Source of the DNA: Lepidurus packardi | Taxonomy: Eukaryota; Arthropoda; Branchiopoda; Notostraca; Triopsidae | Assembly: GCA_023053545.1 (NCBI GenBank) | Contig: JAKZAN010000002.1 | Span: 7,374,790 to 7,438,789 of the forward strand | Direction of reading: 5' to 3' | Length of the DNA stretch: 64,000 nucleotides | Shown: positions 1 to 12,200 of the stretch, piece by piece | Numbering within the stretch: the stretch's first letter is position 1 | Layout of the letters: each line of letters begins with the position of its first letter | Translations under genes and position numbers: made by a program | The notes under the pieces: generated by a model | The model's input: only the letters and a program-made list of their open reading frames with translations | Told to the model about the DNA's origin: nothing | Database searches by the model: none

Positions 1-48
1 AGAGTAAAAAAGAAAATAAGCACAAATTTCATTCAAATTTTCCTGTAT

Positions 49-54
49 TTTATT
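49..54 (-). terminator. Poly(A) signal AATAAA of the DUF745-like gene
   Basis: The minus strand reads AATAAA at 54-49, about 35 nt past the stop codon, which is a suitable spacing for cleavage just outside the window. Confidence 0.6.
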
Positions 55-89
55 TCAAGGAAAAGTTTTGGGGAAAGCAAGGGCTCCCT

Positions 90-1258
90 TTAGTGGTAAG
101 CCATGCGGGCAGTACCAGCCGAGTGTTCGTAGCCAGTATTGTAAGCGGCATCGGAGGCGGTTGCTTGCGCAGATTTGGCAGCAATGGCAGCCTTGTGCGC
201 AGCCTCTTGTGCGCCGGCCAAATCAGCTTCAGCGGACTTTAATTTATAGACCAAAGCTTGGGCGTTTTGTTGGGCTTGAGCTGCCATCTGGGATTGAGAA
301 GCCAACTGTTGTTGGGCAGCTTTCCAGGAAGTGATGGCCTGCTCGGCGTGCGCCTGCGCAGCCTTGGCGGCGTTCCACAAGGTCTGGGCTTGTTGGATGG
401 CCTGCAGTTTGGTGGCTTCAGCGGCCAAAGCTGCCTCTTCCGCCTTAAAAACTCTTCGATCAGAAAATTGTCCAATTAGTTTTTGCTTTAATTTACCTGA
501 CTGGCTTGCGCAGATTCGGCGTATGCAGCAGCTTGGGCAGCACCTACAGCTTGCGAAAGTTGAGCAACTTGATGCTGCTTAGCGGCGACCACAGCTTGAG
601 CCTAATTGAAGTAATTGAAGTAATCAAATTTTCATTTGAAAAAATTTTGACATTGAAATCTCGTTTCGCAGTTAGGTTTACTTAAAAACAGGTTTAAAGG
701 AAGGGGCAGGCACTCAAGAGATAAATAATAAATAAGAGAGGAGGAGCTTACAAGCTGAGCAGCTTTGGCAGCTTCAGCAGCGAGTTGCGATTTGGCGTAT
801 TGGGAAGCTTCGGCTCCAGCAACGTGTTGCGCATTCAGTGCGCTTTTAGCTTTTTGGGAAGCTTTCTGAGCAATCGCAGTAGCGCCACCGTGCCCGTAAC
901 CAGATAGCTCTTCATCCCCACTCACGTATCCGCGCTTGTCCTGCAAGAAGCCCCGCCCAAAAGTTGTTACAGTTTTTCAATGTATTGCTTGTAGGAATAC
1001 TTCTAGTTTACTACGAATATTGACATGAAACTTACGCGATTAGCTTCATCTTCCGATATGGTTTTGGTCTCAGCGCGAGCTGCAGCGACGGCCACTGTGA
1101 TATAATTTTAAATTCATTATTAGTTTTAATTGCGGTAAGTCAGCATTCTAAAACTCTTGAAATAATCAGTTACGAATGAAATCCTTAGGACTTAGAACTG
1201 AAGAGAATTCAGAAAACTTACCCAAAAGGACAAAAGCGAAAATGGCAAAGGACTTCAT
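90..1258 (-). CDS. Secreted Ala-rich DUF745-like protein
   Basis: Five coding exons in transcription order: 1258-1222, 1094-1036, 940-752, 601-497 and 443-90. All introns are GT-AG and the frame closes to give about 247 aa. The N-terminus, MKSFAIFAFVLL followed by VAVAAARA, is a clear signal peptide, with cleavage probably after ARA near residue 20. The mature chain is dominated by Ala, Gln, Lys and Glu in a long heptad-like helix (many AQA, AAKAAQ and QAAQ motifs) and ends in a short Gly/Tyr/His tail. This composition and the KAAEAAL / AAYKAAxAA style of repeat match the arthropod DUF745 family of secreted coiled-coil proteins, whose function is unknown. I infer an extracellular structural or cuticle/tracheal-matrix type role only by analogy. 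The start was chosen because it is the first ATG before the signal peptide and lies about 86 nt downstream of an initiator-like element. The exact family name is the least certain part. Confidence 0.8.
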
Positions 1259-1340
1259 GATTTCAAACTTTAAAAAGTTGTTTAACTAAACTCTTTAATT
1301 ATAAAAGTTAATATTGTTTGGTATTGCAGTTTGAGAAGCT

Positions 1341-1379
1341 GACTGATACTGTTTCTCGGCGGAGCTCGCTCATTTTATA
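1341..1379 (-). promoter_or_regulatory. TATA box plus arthropod initiator of the DUF745-like gene
   Basis: On the minus strand TATAAAA occupies 1379-1373. TCAGTC, the arthropod TCAGT initiator, occupies 1346-1341, so transcription would start near 1344 and give a 5' UTR of about 86 nt. The spacing is a few bases longer than the usual 30. The call rests on motif match and position only. Confidence 0.45.
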
Positions 1380-1380
1380 C

Positions 1381-2500
1381 TCAAATCGCTCGGGAAAGAG
1401 CTTTTGTTTAGGGATTACTCAAGTAGAACCATCTGAGCGAGAAGAATGCGAAAGTTCTTTTCGTTTTTCTTTTATTCTGGGTCGGGATTTCTTATGTATT
1501 ACGGCATTATAATGGGAAAACTACTTTATTTACCGGAATCATTGACGGCAGGAGTTGAAAGTCCTTAGGATGAGCTTTACTGCAATCTTTTGCCTTTTTC
1601 ACACTTCGCTTAACCTTTCTTTCTCGTGGCCCTCTTTTTAAACCCGAAATCCCTGAATCGAATTACAGGGACGTCCTGATGGGATGGTTCATTTTTTAAA
1701 AATAAATCGGTTATTTAAGAGTACAGTACACCTTTTTGTTATTTTTATTTCCTTGGTCATGGATTTAATATGAAACAGAATTTTGGAGCTGGTTCCGAGA
1801 AGTCTGTGAATAGAATGGCCTAATTAGCAACGCGAGGGAACAATAGATGTGTCTTTTCCTATGTTTTTGTTGTTGACCGGTAGTACGAAGATCTGTAGAG
1901 ATGAGAGATTTTGCTTGAGAAAGTTTCCGAGGAAATGATATTGGGGTTTTAACAAGTGATATATAAAGGAGTTCTGATTGTATTGCGATTCTTCTCTTTC
2001 TAGATGGATGGACTTGAGCGACTTGTCGATTTCGGGGTCTTATCTTACAAGAAAATGGATCGGATTATTCGACGAAAACCGTACAGGTAAATAGAAACTC
2101 GGTTCGCTCTCCTGCATAATAAGTGTGTTTTTTTCGCAATTTAGTTTTTCAGCCAATGTGGGGAAATTTGTGAACATATCCAGAGCGGGAACGGAACCGG
2201 GTACTGTATAAAAAGTCGTAGAAGACTTCCCAATTGGCAAAAAAACAGGACTTGTGAGAATTTAGAGAACAAGTAAATATACACGCTCCGATTGCTAAAA
2301 GTTATTTACACAACTATTAGTCTTACTCTAGCTGGGAATCTGCGATTTTCTAGAGAAAGGAGAATCGAAGTTTAGGGAATATGGAATATTTTCCATTCCT
2401 TGAAGAATCCATTTCACATTAAAAGACTGGTGTTAGGATAAAACTAAGTGAAATTTCTTTAAGCATCTTGAGAGCTGAAACTAGGGAAACTTGGCAGTTA
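1381..2500. other. Intergenic, no gene seen
   Basis: AT-rich sequence between the DUF745-like promoter and the Tc1-like remnant. Short open frames exist but none shows splice structure, domain similarity or coding-like composition. Confidence 0.5.
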
Positions 2501-2520
2501 TTACCCTACATGACTCAGAG

Positions 2521-2588
2521 GTATAGTAGAGTACACAGAGGTATAGTAGAGTACACAGAGGTATAGTAGAGTACACAGAGGTATAGTA
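2521..2588. repeat. 20-bp tandem repeat, about 3.4 copies
   Basis: The unit gtatagtagagtacacagag is repeated three times without mismatch, followed by a partial fourth copy. It forms the 3' end of the transposase-derived reading frame, where it is translated as a Tyr/Leu-rich tail with no counterpart in Tc1 transposases. Confidence 0.9.
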
Positions 2589-2592
2589 TAGT

Positions 2593-2699
2593 AACTATTG
2601 ACCCCTATATGGACTTTGCAAGTTGACCAATGATATTGCTTTTCCGTTGTTTCGACCAATTCTGTCATTTTCACAAAGTCCGTATAGCGGTCAATAGTT
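2593..2699. repeat. Imperfect 26-bp inverted repeat at the transposase breakpoint
   Basis: Arms 2593-2618 and 2674-2699 are reverse complements at 24 of 26 positions, with a spacer of 55 bp. The right arm encodes the last recognisable transposase residues (TIDRYTDFV) on the minus strand, and the left arm is its inverted copy. Confidence 0.8.
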
Positions 2700-3159
2700 T
2701 GAGTCCTGTACTCTAACCGAGCTCTAGCTTCTTTGTGTCGCTCTGACAGAATAAATTTCTTAGCGGGTCTTCGAGATCTGATACCTGCTTTCGCCAGAAT
2801 TCTGGATCCTGTTTGCGTTGAAATATCGTGTTCCTGGCCAGAAAGTTGAACAAGTTCTCTCATTGGCAAAGTTGGATATGCTACGGAAGCAGCAATCAAG
2901 TTGATTTTCTCATTTACGCTTAATATTTCTGGACGAGCAGAGCCAACCTACAATATTACATTGAAAATTCTGTTTAACAAACATTTTCATTATTACCTTC
3001 CTCTCCACTTTTCCTTCATTTTCTTTCCGATTAACCCACCTTTGCACTGTTGCTTTGCTTACATTTAACCTCAACGCTATTTGTTTTATCGAAATACCAC
3101 TATTTCTCATTCCAAGAATTTCTCCCTTTTTGTCTGATGTCAGATGAGGAGCCATGTTT

Positions 3160-6100
3160 ATTAGAAACTGACATGCAAGTGTGATATAGACTAGTAATAT
3201 TACCTTTCACAAAAATAACCCCACCTCGGAGAAACTAGGATTCTACTTTCCTTAGTTTTGGTTTGGTTTTAGAGAGGAGCGGGTTCGAACGAGCAAATTT
3301 TAATTAATTCCACGGGTAAGGATTAGCCCACTGTGGTTTCCCTATACTCGTTTATTTTTTGGAAGGTATAGTACGTTTTATGAGTCACCAATGCACAGTA
3401 CCGTGGAGCTTAAACTCCAAAGGATTCCTTCGAAAAGAAGCTTCTTAGCTTGGAACCGCCCTCTTTGAAACTCGCAGTCGGAAGCCTTGCAATTTTCATC
3501 TTCGAGTCTTTTAAAATCCTATTATTCCAAAAATTAACACATTATATATTATAGAAACAAATATATTATTAAAAACAATGTACATTTTATAGAAAAAAGT
3601 ACAAAGGTTAACTAGCCAGAAAACATTTTGAGTTAGATTTTTATGTGAGACTGAAGCAAAAGCAAATCGTAGGAGATATAACTGAATTGCATACGTTTCA
3701 GGATAAAAATCTTTTCCGCAAGATCACACCAGATGGCGTGTAGAGCTCGTTTTCTATTAATTTTCTTAATTTCCGCGCTAAATGAAAGGGACAACGGGAT
3801 TGGTATGTAGGCAAAGAGCTAGAGAAGGTTTAGGGAAGCCCAACCGGTGCTCCGGTGCCGCCAGCCAGGTGCATTGACACCGATGCATAGGTAGAGAAGG
3901 TAGCACAACCAAAAGCAAACCCAAAAGGCAGACAAGCTAACGTAGAGGAAGAGGAAGCCCCCACACTTTTTCCAAGGGGTTGAGGCAAGGAAATTGGCTC
4001 CAGTTGCAGCGCTTTCCCGCAGTGGTAGTGGCCGCTGGGCAGTCTTGCTGGTCTTTGGATACAAAACCTTGTGCTATTTCAGTTCCTCTTTAAAATCCAT
4101 TTCCAATTCCCACAAAAATTTCGCTGTTTGGGCCCCCTTCAGAGAGCAAGCAAACAACAACAACAGAAAAAGCAATCCATTGTGAATTGTTTGTCGGCAG
4201 ACGCAGAAATGCGTCCGAGCGTGATCTTCCCTCAGTTTACGCTACTTTGTTAATTCCTGGCATCTCTGAAAACAAAAGCTTCGAGTTCTAAAGTGCAAGG
4301 TGCAATTTCAGACGTGGGATCGGAATTCTTGGTTTTCAGTTCGTTTCGAATTTCCAGTTTGTGCCGCAAATTAATCTCTTGATTAGACAATCGATTACAC
4401 AAAAAATCAGGTACATTGGCTTCAACTTTTTTCACCCATAAAACGAGAATAGCCCAAGGTTAATCCGTGTGTATTTTGGCCCTGAAAAAAACCGGTTAGC
4501 TTTCGGATATCAGGTGCATCGCTTTTACCTTAGGTTAAATTCTAGGAAAATATCTTTCATTTTCTAAGGTAAAAGTTTGCTTTTCTTTTTTTTTTTTAAG
4601 AAAAGGTCTAGAGAGCTTTATCTATACGCGTTAATGAGCTTGATTGGTGATATAGGGCATTTCCGGTTCGGGCTCCTGGCTCTTGTCACTATAAGACAAT
4701 GGGGTTTCGTTGCGAATCAAAGGTCACAGAATTCTGGATGTTTTCCTCCTTGCGCAACAGAATTCACTATTTTATTTTTGGAGTAAACATTATAGCCTGG
4801 AAATAGTTTAAAGTGCAGACTAAATTCGAAGAATTTCTTCGAAATAATTATTTTGTGGGTGATTGACGCCAGCTTTCCTTTTCTTTTTTTTCCGTTTGGA
4901 GCTGCACAGGCGCATATCCATGTCTTTTGCTCTGCTTTAGTAACCAAGAGGATCCATAGCTAATTCGTAGGGCCAATAGCATAGAATGTAAAAATTCTGG
5001 TTCGGGTTCGCAGGATGATAGAAAAGATGCATATACTTACCAGTTTTGTATATCCTGGAGCATCAGAAAGTTAACAGTTGGTAGTTCCCACTGAAGCCAG
5101 ACCGCGCAGCCAGCCACAGCCGACCTAAACCATCCCCGGAACTCTTTATTTCCCGAGAGTCACAAAAATTCATACACAAACCTGTTGATGCCTCTGCTTT
5201 AAATACATACAGTAAGTTCACTTGGAGTGAACTCCGTAACCAAATTTCCTTTCTTTCTAGGCTGACTGGATTCTTTTTTTACCGAGTATTTACTACCAAT
5301 TAATTTTAAAATTTACCTTAACTTAACCCATTCTTTACATAAACCCACGAAGGTTTACTCATTTCTGTGTAGGTATATCTTGGAAATGACGTGACGCTTG
5401 GGAATTATTGTTTATTTATTTCTAAAGGACGGTTTCCTTTCCAGAATGTGCGTGGGAAAAGGGTTCACTTGCGTAGGGTGGTTTGAAGGACAGTGACAAT
5501 AGAGGTTTTGAAGAGTTCTGCGGATATTAATTTGCTTTGCAAATTCTGACAGTTTCACATAGACAATTTTTTTTAATTCGTGAGACTTATGACATTTAGT
5601 ACGTAGTCTAAAAGTTATTGTTGAGGTTTAGTTTTAAAAGGCAGGAGCCAATAAATTGTCTTAAAACTAGAGCATACAATTAGTTTCTGGTAATGTCTTC
5701 CATCATGCACTAATCAGTAATTAAGCCATTATGCAAAGGAATTTTAGAAACGGAGTCACGTGCCTTTTTCTAAAGTATCAGACGCATTAAAATGCGTGGC
5801 ACCCAAGAGCTTTGTTTACGGCCTAAGCGTGATAAAAAAGCAACCATGGCAACAGGAGTTGTAAGACACGCCATGATACGTCTCTGACGTTCTAATCAAA
5901 GCAATTGCACGCAAGAATACTGGTGATACTGGTGAATACTATATACTACATAGTATAATACGTATACTACTATGTATAGTATAGTACATATACAACAAGA
6001 ATCTATCAAAATCTCAAGGAGCATTTTGATAGCGTAGCGTTCCAAGTAGATTTTTAAGTTATTTCGACACCTGTAGGGGCCACAAAGGATTAGAAAACAA

Positions 6101-6285
6101 GCGTTAATGCGTCGTCGAAAGAAGAGCTATTAACTCGTTTATCAACATAACTGTAAAGAGTCGGCACGGATCATTTGAATTCTTCTAACAGCTGTTCCTC
6201 ATTTACTTTTGTATTTACAGACAAAAATTCCGATACGTCCAACCACCCTTGAAGTGATTGCCTGTGCAATTACATATGAGTCAAC
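3160..6285. other. Intergenic region upstream of myosin VIIa
   Basis: No convincing coding sequence. A TA-rich stretch (tactatgtatagtatagt) lies near 5940-5995. A good splice acceptor (ttttgtatttacag) ending at about 6221 suggests that at least one 5' UTR exon of the myosin gene lies upstream of the coding start. Confidence 0.5.
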
Positions 6286-9200
6286 ATGGTCATCGTTACG
6301 AGGGTAAGTAAAAATTCCACCAAATTCCCTAGTTTTCAGTTCAAGTGGAAATGATGATGCTGGGAGTGAAGGATGCTACCGGAAATAATCTTGAAATAAT
6401 GAATATATGGCGATGAACCACGCCTTTTTTCCCTTTTCTGACCGGACGTCCGGTTTGAATTGCATTACGTGGTATATCATTGTTTGGGTCCCTTCCCCAA
6501 AATTCGCTTGTTTTCTGTTTTCGTTGCCCAGTCCAGAATTTCAATTTATATGTTTTCGGTGACTAGCACAAAAGTGTTCGTTTCTTGTTTGTTTTCCCGA
6601 AAAACCCGCAACCACCAAATAATTTGACCGAGAAAAATAAATGGGTAGTAGGTCTCGTGAACCATCTGGTGTATCGGTATCATCGGTACCAGTCGCCCGA
6701 TCACGGAATCGTTGTCAAACGGTATTTTCTTTTATGGAATTGTTTTTTTTTAACAAGGATCGCTTGACAAGCCACACTGCCAAGTTACTGACGTAGAAAC
6801 TTCCCAAAAGGTTATCAGCCTAGTCTAATACTTTGCTTATCACTTTCTGTCTTTTTTGTCGAGATAATGCCATGTTTGGAATCTGTCGCCTTAGTTGTGG
6901 AATCAGAGAATTTGTAGAACTAACTGAATTTCTATAAGAGAAACGGAAACGACTCTAAAAGTTAACGGAGCAGATAATTAGTTTTGAAGTGTGAGTAAGT
7001 GGTATGAATTAATTATGAGAATTAATAAAGAGTTCTTTATCTATTTCTTTTTTTATTTACGTAACAGCTGGGAGGTTCTTGACCATAGATAAGAAAGTGT
7101 TAGGTATGAGCCAGAGTTTGGGTGATTAGACTCTAGTCTGGGCCATGAATGAAGTGCCGAATGTTAGGTTTTGGGTTGTGGAATTGTAAAATTTCGACGG
7201 TACTTTAGCTAGAAGTCGGAGTTGTGGTCAGAAATGGGAGTCGGGAGCAAACCCAAGCGACCTTTAGTGAAACAGACGTCTTCTACGCATGTCGTTTTAG
7301 TCGTGAGTGGTGTTGCTATTTTGTGTATCTAGAATAGATCATCGTGATTTTCGCCCAAAATTTGAATTTGAATTTATTTAAGTATTCTTTGTGAGCTAGT
7401 TTGGCTCTGAACTTTCGTGTATTCGAAAGGATAAGTTTTGCTATATTTTTGCTTCTAGGGAGATTACATCTGGATTGAACCAGCAACCAAGGGAGAATTT
7501 GATGTGGCGATTGGAGCCCGAGTAGTTTCAGCTGAAGGACGTAAAATCCAAGTCCGAGACGACGATAACAAGGTATAAAAATAAAGAGAAAAAAAGGCCA
7601 TGATAACGTAATCATTTGCCCTGCTAACATTTCAAGCTTTTGAGTCATTTCCATTTTGATGTGGGTGGTGGCTTAAGCTTTCCTTTATTTTTTTTTCATT
7701 TTCCTTTAAGTGGTTCGTAAAAGTTTATTTTTGCATCACGTCTATAGGAAGAATGGCTGACTCCAGAACGACGAATCAAAGCGATGCACCCCACTTCGGT
7801 ACATGGAGTGGAGGACATGATTTCCTTGGGAGATCTGCACGAAGCTGGAATTTTGCGGAATTTGCACATTCGTTACAATGATAGTATAATCTATGTAAGT
7901 TTTATTTTCATATTTATATGTATACTCCTTTGGCTTAAACCTTCCTTTTGCGCAGACGTACACGGGCTCCATTTTAGTGGCGGTGAATCCGTATCAAATT
8001 CTTCCAATTTACACAGGCGACCAGATCAAATTGTACAAGGAAAGGAAAATTGGCGAATTGCCACCCCACATTTTTGCCATTGGCGATAATTGCTACTCCC
8101 AAATGAAGCGTTACGGTCAAGATCAGTGCATTGTCATCAGGTAATGATGGTCGTATCTCTTCGTGACATAAAATCCGTAATTAAAAAGCGAAATAAAGGA
8201 CACGTTGTTTTTTTCATTTGTTACAGTGGCGAATCTGGAGCGGGTAAAACAGAGAGTACGAAACTGATTCTGCAGTATTTAGCGGCCACGAGTGGGAAGC
8301 ATTCTTGGATTGAGCAGCAAATCCTGGAAGCCAATCCAATTTTAGAAGGTGAACATTTGAATTTTTTAATTTGAAAGTATCGTTGAGTTATATTTTTAAG
8401 CTAAAATCAACGAAGCAGTATTAACGAAATTTTACATTTTTGTAGCGTTCGGAAATGCCAAGACCATCAGAAACGATAACTCCTCGCGTTTCGGAAAATA
8501 TATCGATATCGCATTTACGAAGCAAGGGGTCATTGAAGGAGCGAATATCGAGCAATATCTGCTTGAAAAGTCGCGAATTGTGGCGCAAAGTTCTGGCGAA
8601 CGCAATTACCACATCTTTTACTGCATGTTGGCCGGAATGAGTCGGGAAGAACGGGCAAAACTGGAGCTTACTGACGCAACTCAGTACAAATACTTAACTG
8701 GGGTAAGAATTTTTTTTTTTAAAGAAATTTTGTGATTTCTAATTGATTTTGTGTTGGTTCAGGGCGGCAGCACCACGTGCGAAGGACGGGATGATGCAAC
8801 AGAATTTGCAGATATTCGCTCAGCCATGAAGGTCCTTATGTTCAGCGACCCTGATATGTGGCAAGTTTTGCAAATTTTGGCTGCGTTGCTGCATATGGGC
8901 AACATTAACTTCAAAGGAATTGTCATTAATAACATGGATGCTTCCGAAGTCCCCGATCCCACCAACGCTGAACGAGTTTCGAGGCTACTGGGCGTTGACA
9001 AGAAATCCTTAATTGAGGCTTTGACCATGAAAACGATTTTCGCACAAGGGGACAGTGTCGTAAGTTGTCAGTTAGCTAAAAAAAAAAAAAGATTTTGAAG
9101 AGGTTTTTAAACTACTGTCAGTTTTTTAACACATTTTTCTTCCTTATGTTATTTCTTGTTCAACACTATAGACTTCCAAACTTCCCAAAGAGCAAGCAAT

Positions 9201-12200
9201 TGATGTGAGAGATGCCTTTGCGAAAGGAATCTATGGCCGACTATTTGTTTGGATCGTTCAGAAGATTAACGAGGCCATTCATAAACCTTCGCAGTACCAG
9301 CCGTGTCATATCGGAGTTCTTGATATTTTTGGATTCGAGAACTTTCACGTCAATAGGTAACAACTGAGTTGCATTTTCTACGTCTTAATTTTTATCTTAA
9401 TTTTTGTCTTGAAATTTGCATGTATCTTTCGTTAGTTTTGAGCAATTTTGCATCAATTATGCCAACGAAAACCTTCAGCAATTCTTCGTGCGGCATATCT
9501 TCAAATTAGAGCAAGAAGAATATAACCAAGAGGCGATTAATTGGCAACATATCGAATTCGTTGATAATCAAGAAGCGTTAGATTTAATAGCCGTCCGGCC
9601 GATGAATATTATGGCTTTGGTGGATGAAGAATCCAAATTTCCAAAGGTAGAAGGGTTAAATTCATTATTGAACAATATCTGAGTTTCTAATATTTTTAAA
9701 TTAATATTTTGCAGGGCACGGATCAAACTATGCTGGCGAAATTGAATAAATCGCATGGCACTAACCGGAATTACGTTAAACCGCGATCAGATATTCACGC
9801 AGCTTTTGGATTCAACCATTTTGCTGGCATCGTCCTTTACGATGCTCGAGGTAATGATTTTGTTTCCCAAAATTCGCACCTTTCAAGGTAGTCTTATTCT
9901 CGACACTCCTTAGGTTTCCTTGAGAAAAACCGGGACACTTTCAGTGCAGATTTAATGCAGCTCATTCACGTGTCAGCCAACAAATTCCTACGCCACCTCT
10001 TTGCAGAAGATATTGCAATGGGCGCAGAAACACGTAAAAGAGCTCCTACTCTGTCCACGCAATTCAAAAAATCCTTGGATGCCCTCATGAAGACGTTGAG
10101 CTGTTGTCAACCGTTTTTTATTCGTTGCATCAAGCCCAACGAGTTTAAGAAATCCAAAGTAAAACAAAAATTGACACTCTTTAAGTCAAAGACTTGAATT
10201 TCTATTAATTTCGTCTGCAAATTGTAGTTATTTGACCGAGAGTTGTGTTGCCGCCAACTCAGGTATTCTGGAATGATGGAAACGATCCGGATTCGACGAG
10301 CAGGCTACCCTATTCGTCACACTTTCCGAGAATTCGTAGATCGATACCGTTTTTTGATCGCTGGCTGCCCCCCAGCCCATAAAGTACGCTTTTTTTGCTT
10401 TCTCGACATTAAATCTATCATTCGCCTCTGAACCATCAGGTGGATTGTAGACAGGCAGCTGATAAAATCTGCAAGGCAGTGCTAGGCAACGCAGATTACC
10501 AGCTGGGTAGAACCAAAGTCTTCCTGAAGGACGCGCAGGATCTCTTCCTGGAACAGGAAAGAGATCGCGTACTTACCAAGAAGATTCTGATCATCCAGCG
10601 CTGCGTCAGAGGCTGGTACTACCGGCGCAAGTTCTTACGCATGCGCGCTGCCGCTATCACCATTCAAAAGCACTGGCGAGGTCATGCGCAGAAGCGCAGT
10701 TATGCGCGCATGCGTGTCGGGTACATGCGGCTGCAAGCCTTGATCCGATCCCGGATTCTGTCGCACCGTTTTCGCCATTTACGTGGTCATGTGGTTCGTC
10801 TGCAGGTATTTTTCATGCGTATAATACTTTTTGTGGGGCTAAAATTTTCCTCTGATTTTCCTGCTTGCAAATTCTTGGACATAGGCGCGCTGTAGAGGAT
10901 ACCTCATTCGACGTCACTATCATCGCAAGATTTGGGCGGCTACAACGCTCCAAGCTCACGTGCGTGGTATGATTGCGCGTAGGCAATACAAGAAAATGAA
11001 GGTAATCCATTCGTCATTATTATTTTTGCAATTGTAAAGACACGTTATTCTTGTAATATTTTAGTATGACTACCGACATCGCGTGGACGCGCTAAGGTTA
11101 AGGGAACAAGAAGAACGCGAGTTGAAAAAGGCAGGAAATAAGCGTTACAGGGAAATTGCGGAGCAGCATTACAGGGAACGCTTGTTGGAGATGGAACGTG
11201 TGGAAAACGATGTTTTGATGGCGGATCGACTCATGGTAGAGACAAAAAAACGAGCGATTAAGGAAGCTGAGCTCAAAGCGGATGAACCCGTGGATGACAG
11301 CAAATTGGTGGACGCCATGTTCGACTTCTTCCCTGATAACGGCAGCGATGCGCCTGCGCCATCCGCTTTCCGCGTAAGTTTGGGTTCAACTCTTCAACTT
11401 GAGAAAATTTCGTATTTTTTTCATTGGGGTTAATTTCGGCTTTAGGATTTACCGGCGCCTAAGGATGACCAACATGAAATGTTAACAGCGTTACCGACCG
11501 TTAAAGACGAAGACGGCGAAGACTTGTCTGAGTACAAGTTCCAGAAATTCGCCGTGACGTACTTCCAAGGGAACGTCAGCCACCAGTACTCTAGAAAACC
11601 GCTCAAAACTTCGCTATTACCTCTTCAAACTCAAGGCGACCAATTGGTAAATATAATTAGCTAATTAATTATTTAATTAGTATTAATATTTAATTAATGC
11701 TTAATTAATATGTAATTAGCTAATTAGTCTACACTTTGTTTCTAACTAAACATTGACTTTTGGGGTATTATCTTTAAATTTTCAGGCGGCGTTGGCCTTG
11801 TGGATTACAATTTTGAGGTTCATGGGTGATTTGCCCGAACCCAAGTACAATACCGTGGATCGGGACAATACTTCAGTCATGTCGAAAGTATCGGCGACCT
11901 TGGGCCGCAATTTTATCCGCACGAAAGACTTCCAGGAGGCTCAAATTATGGGGATGGAAGCTGTAAGAGATCTTTTATTTTTTTTTTATTTTGGCGTGCC
12001 AAAAAGAAAAATGGCTTATTTATTCGCGTTTACTTCTTTTAGGAAGCGTACAAAGGAGTTTCAACTAAACAACGCTCCATTCGACACAAATTGGTGTCCT
12101 TGACCTTGAAACGGAAGAATAAATTGGGAGATGATGTCCGTCGCAAGCTTCAGGAAGATGAATATACCACAGAAAGCTACGATTCGTGGCTGGAATCCCG

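Larger units (their letters stand above)
2501..3155 (-). pseudogene. Truncated Tc1/mariner-like transposase, DNA-binding half only
   Basis: Two exons, 3155-2997 (53 codons) and 2947-2501, are joined across a 49-bp GT-AG interval in phase 0, giving about 201 aa. The first exon carries the N-terminal helix-turn-helix of Tc1-type transposases (motifs SIKQIALRLNVSKATVQRWV and VNRKENEGKVERK). The second carries the second HTH region (LRELVQLSG-like, then STQTGSRILAKAGIRSRRP and AKKFILSERHKEARARLEY). Homology stops at the TDFVKM segment, just where the DDE/D catalytic core should begin; downstream codons come from an inverted duplication and a 20-bp tandem repeat. It therefore cannot catalyse transposition. 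It may be a dead fragment or, less likely, a retained DNA-binding protein. The intron could also be a small insertion that happens to look like an intron. Confidence 0.7.
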
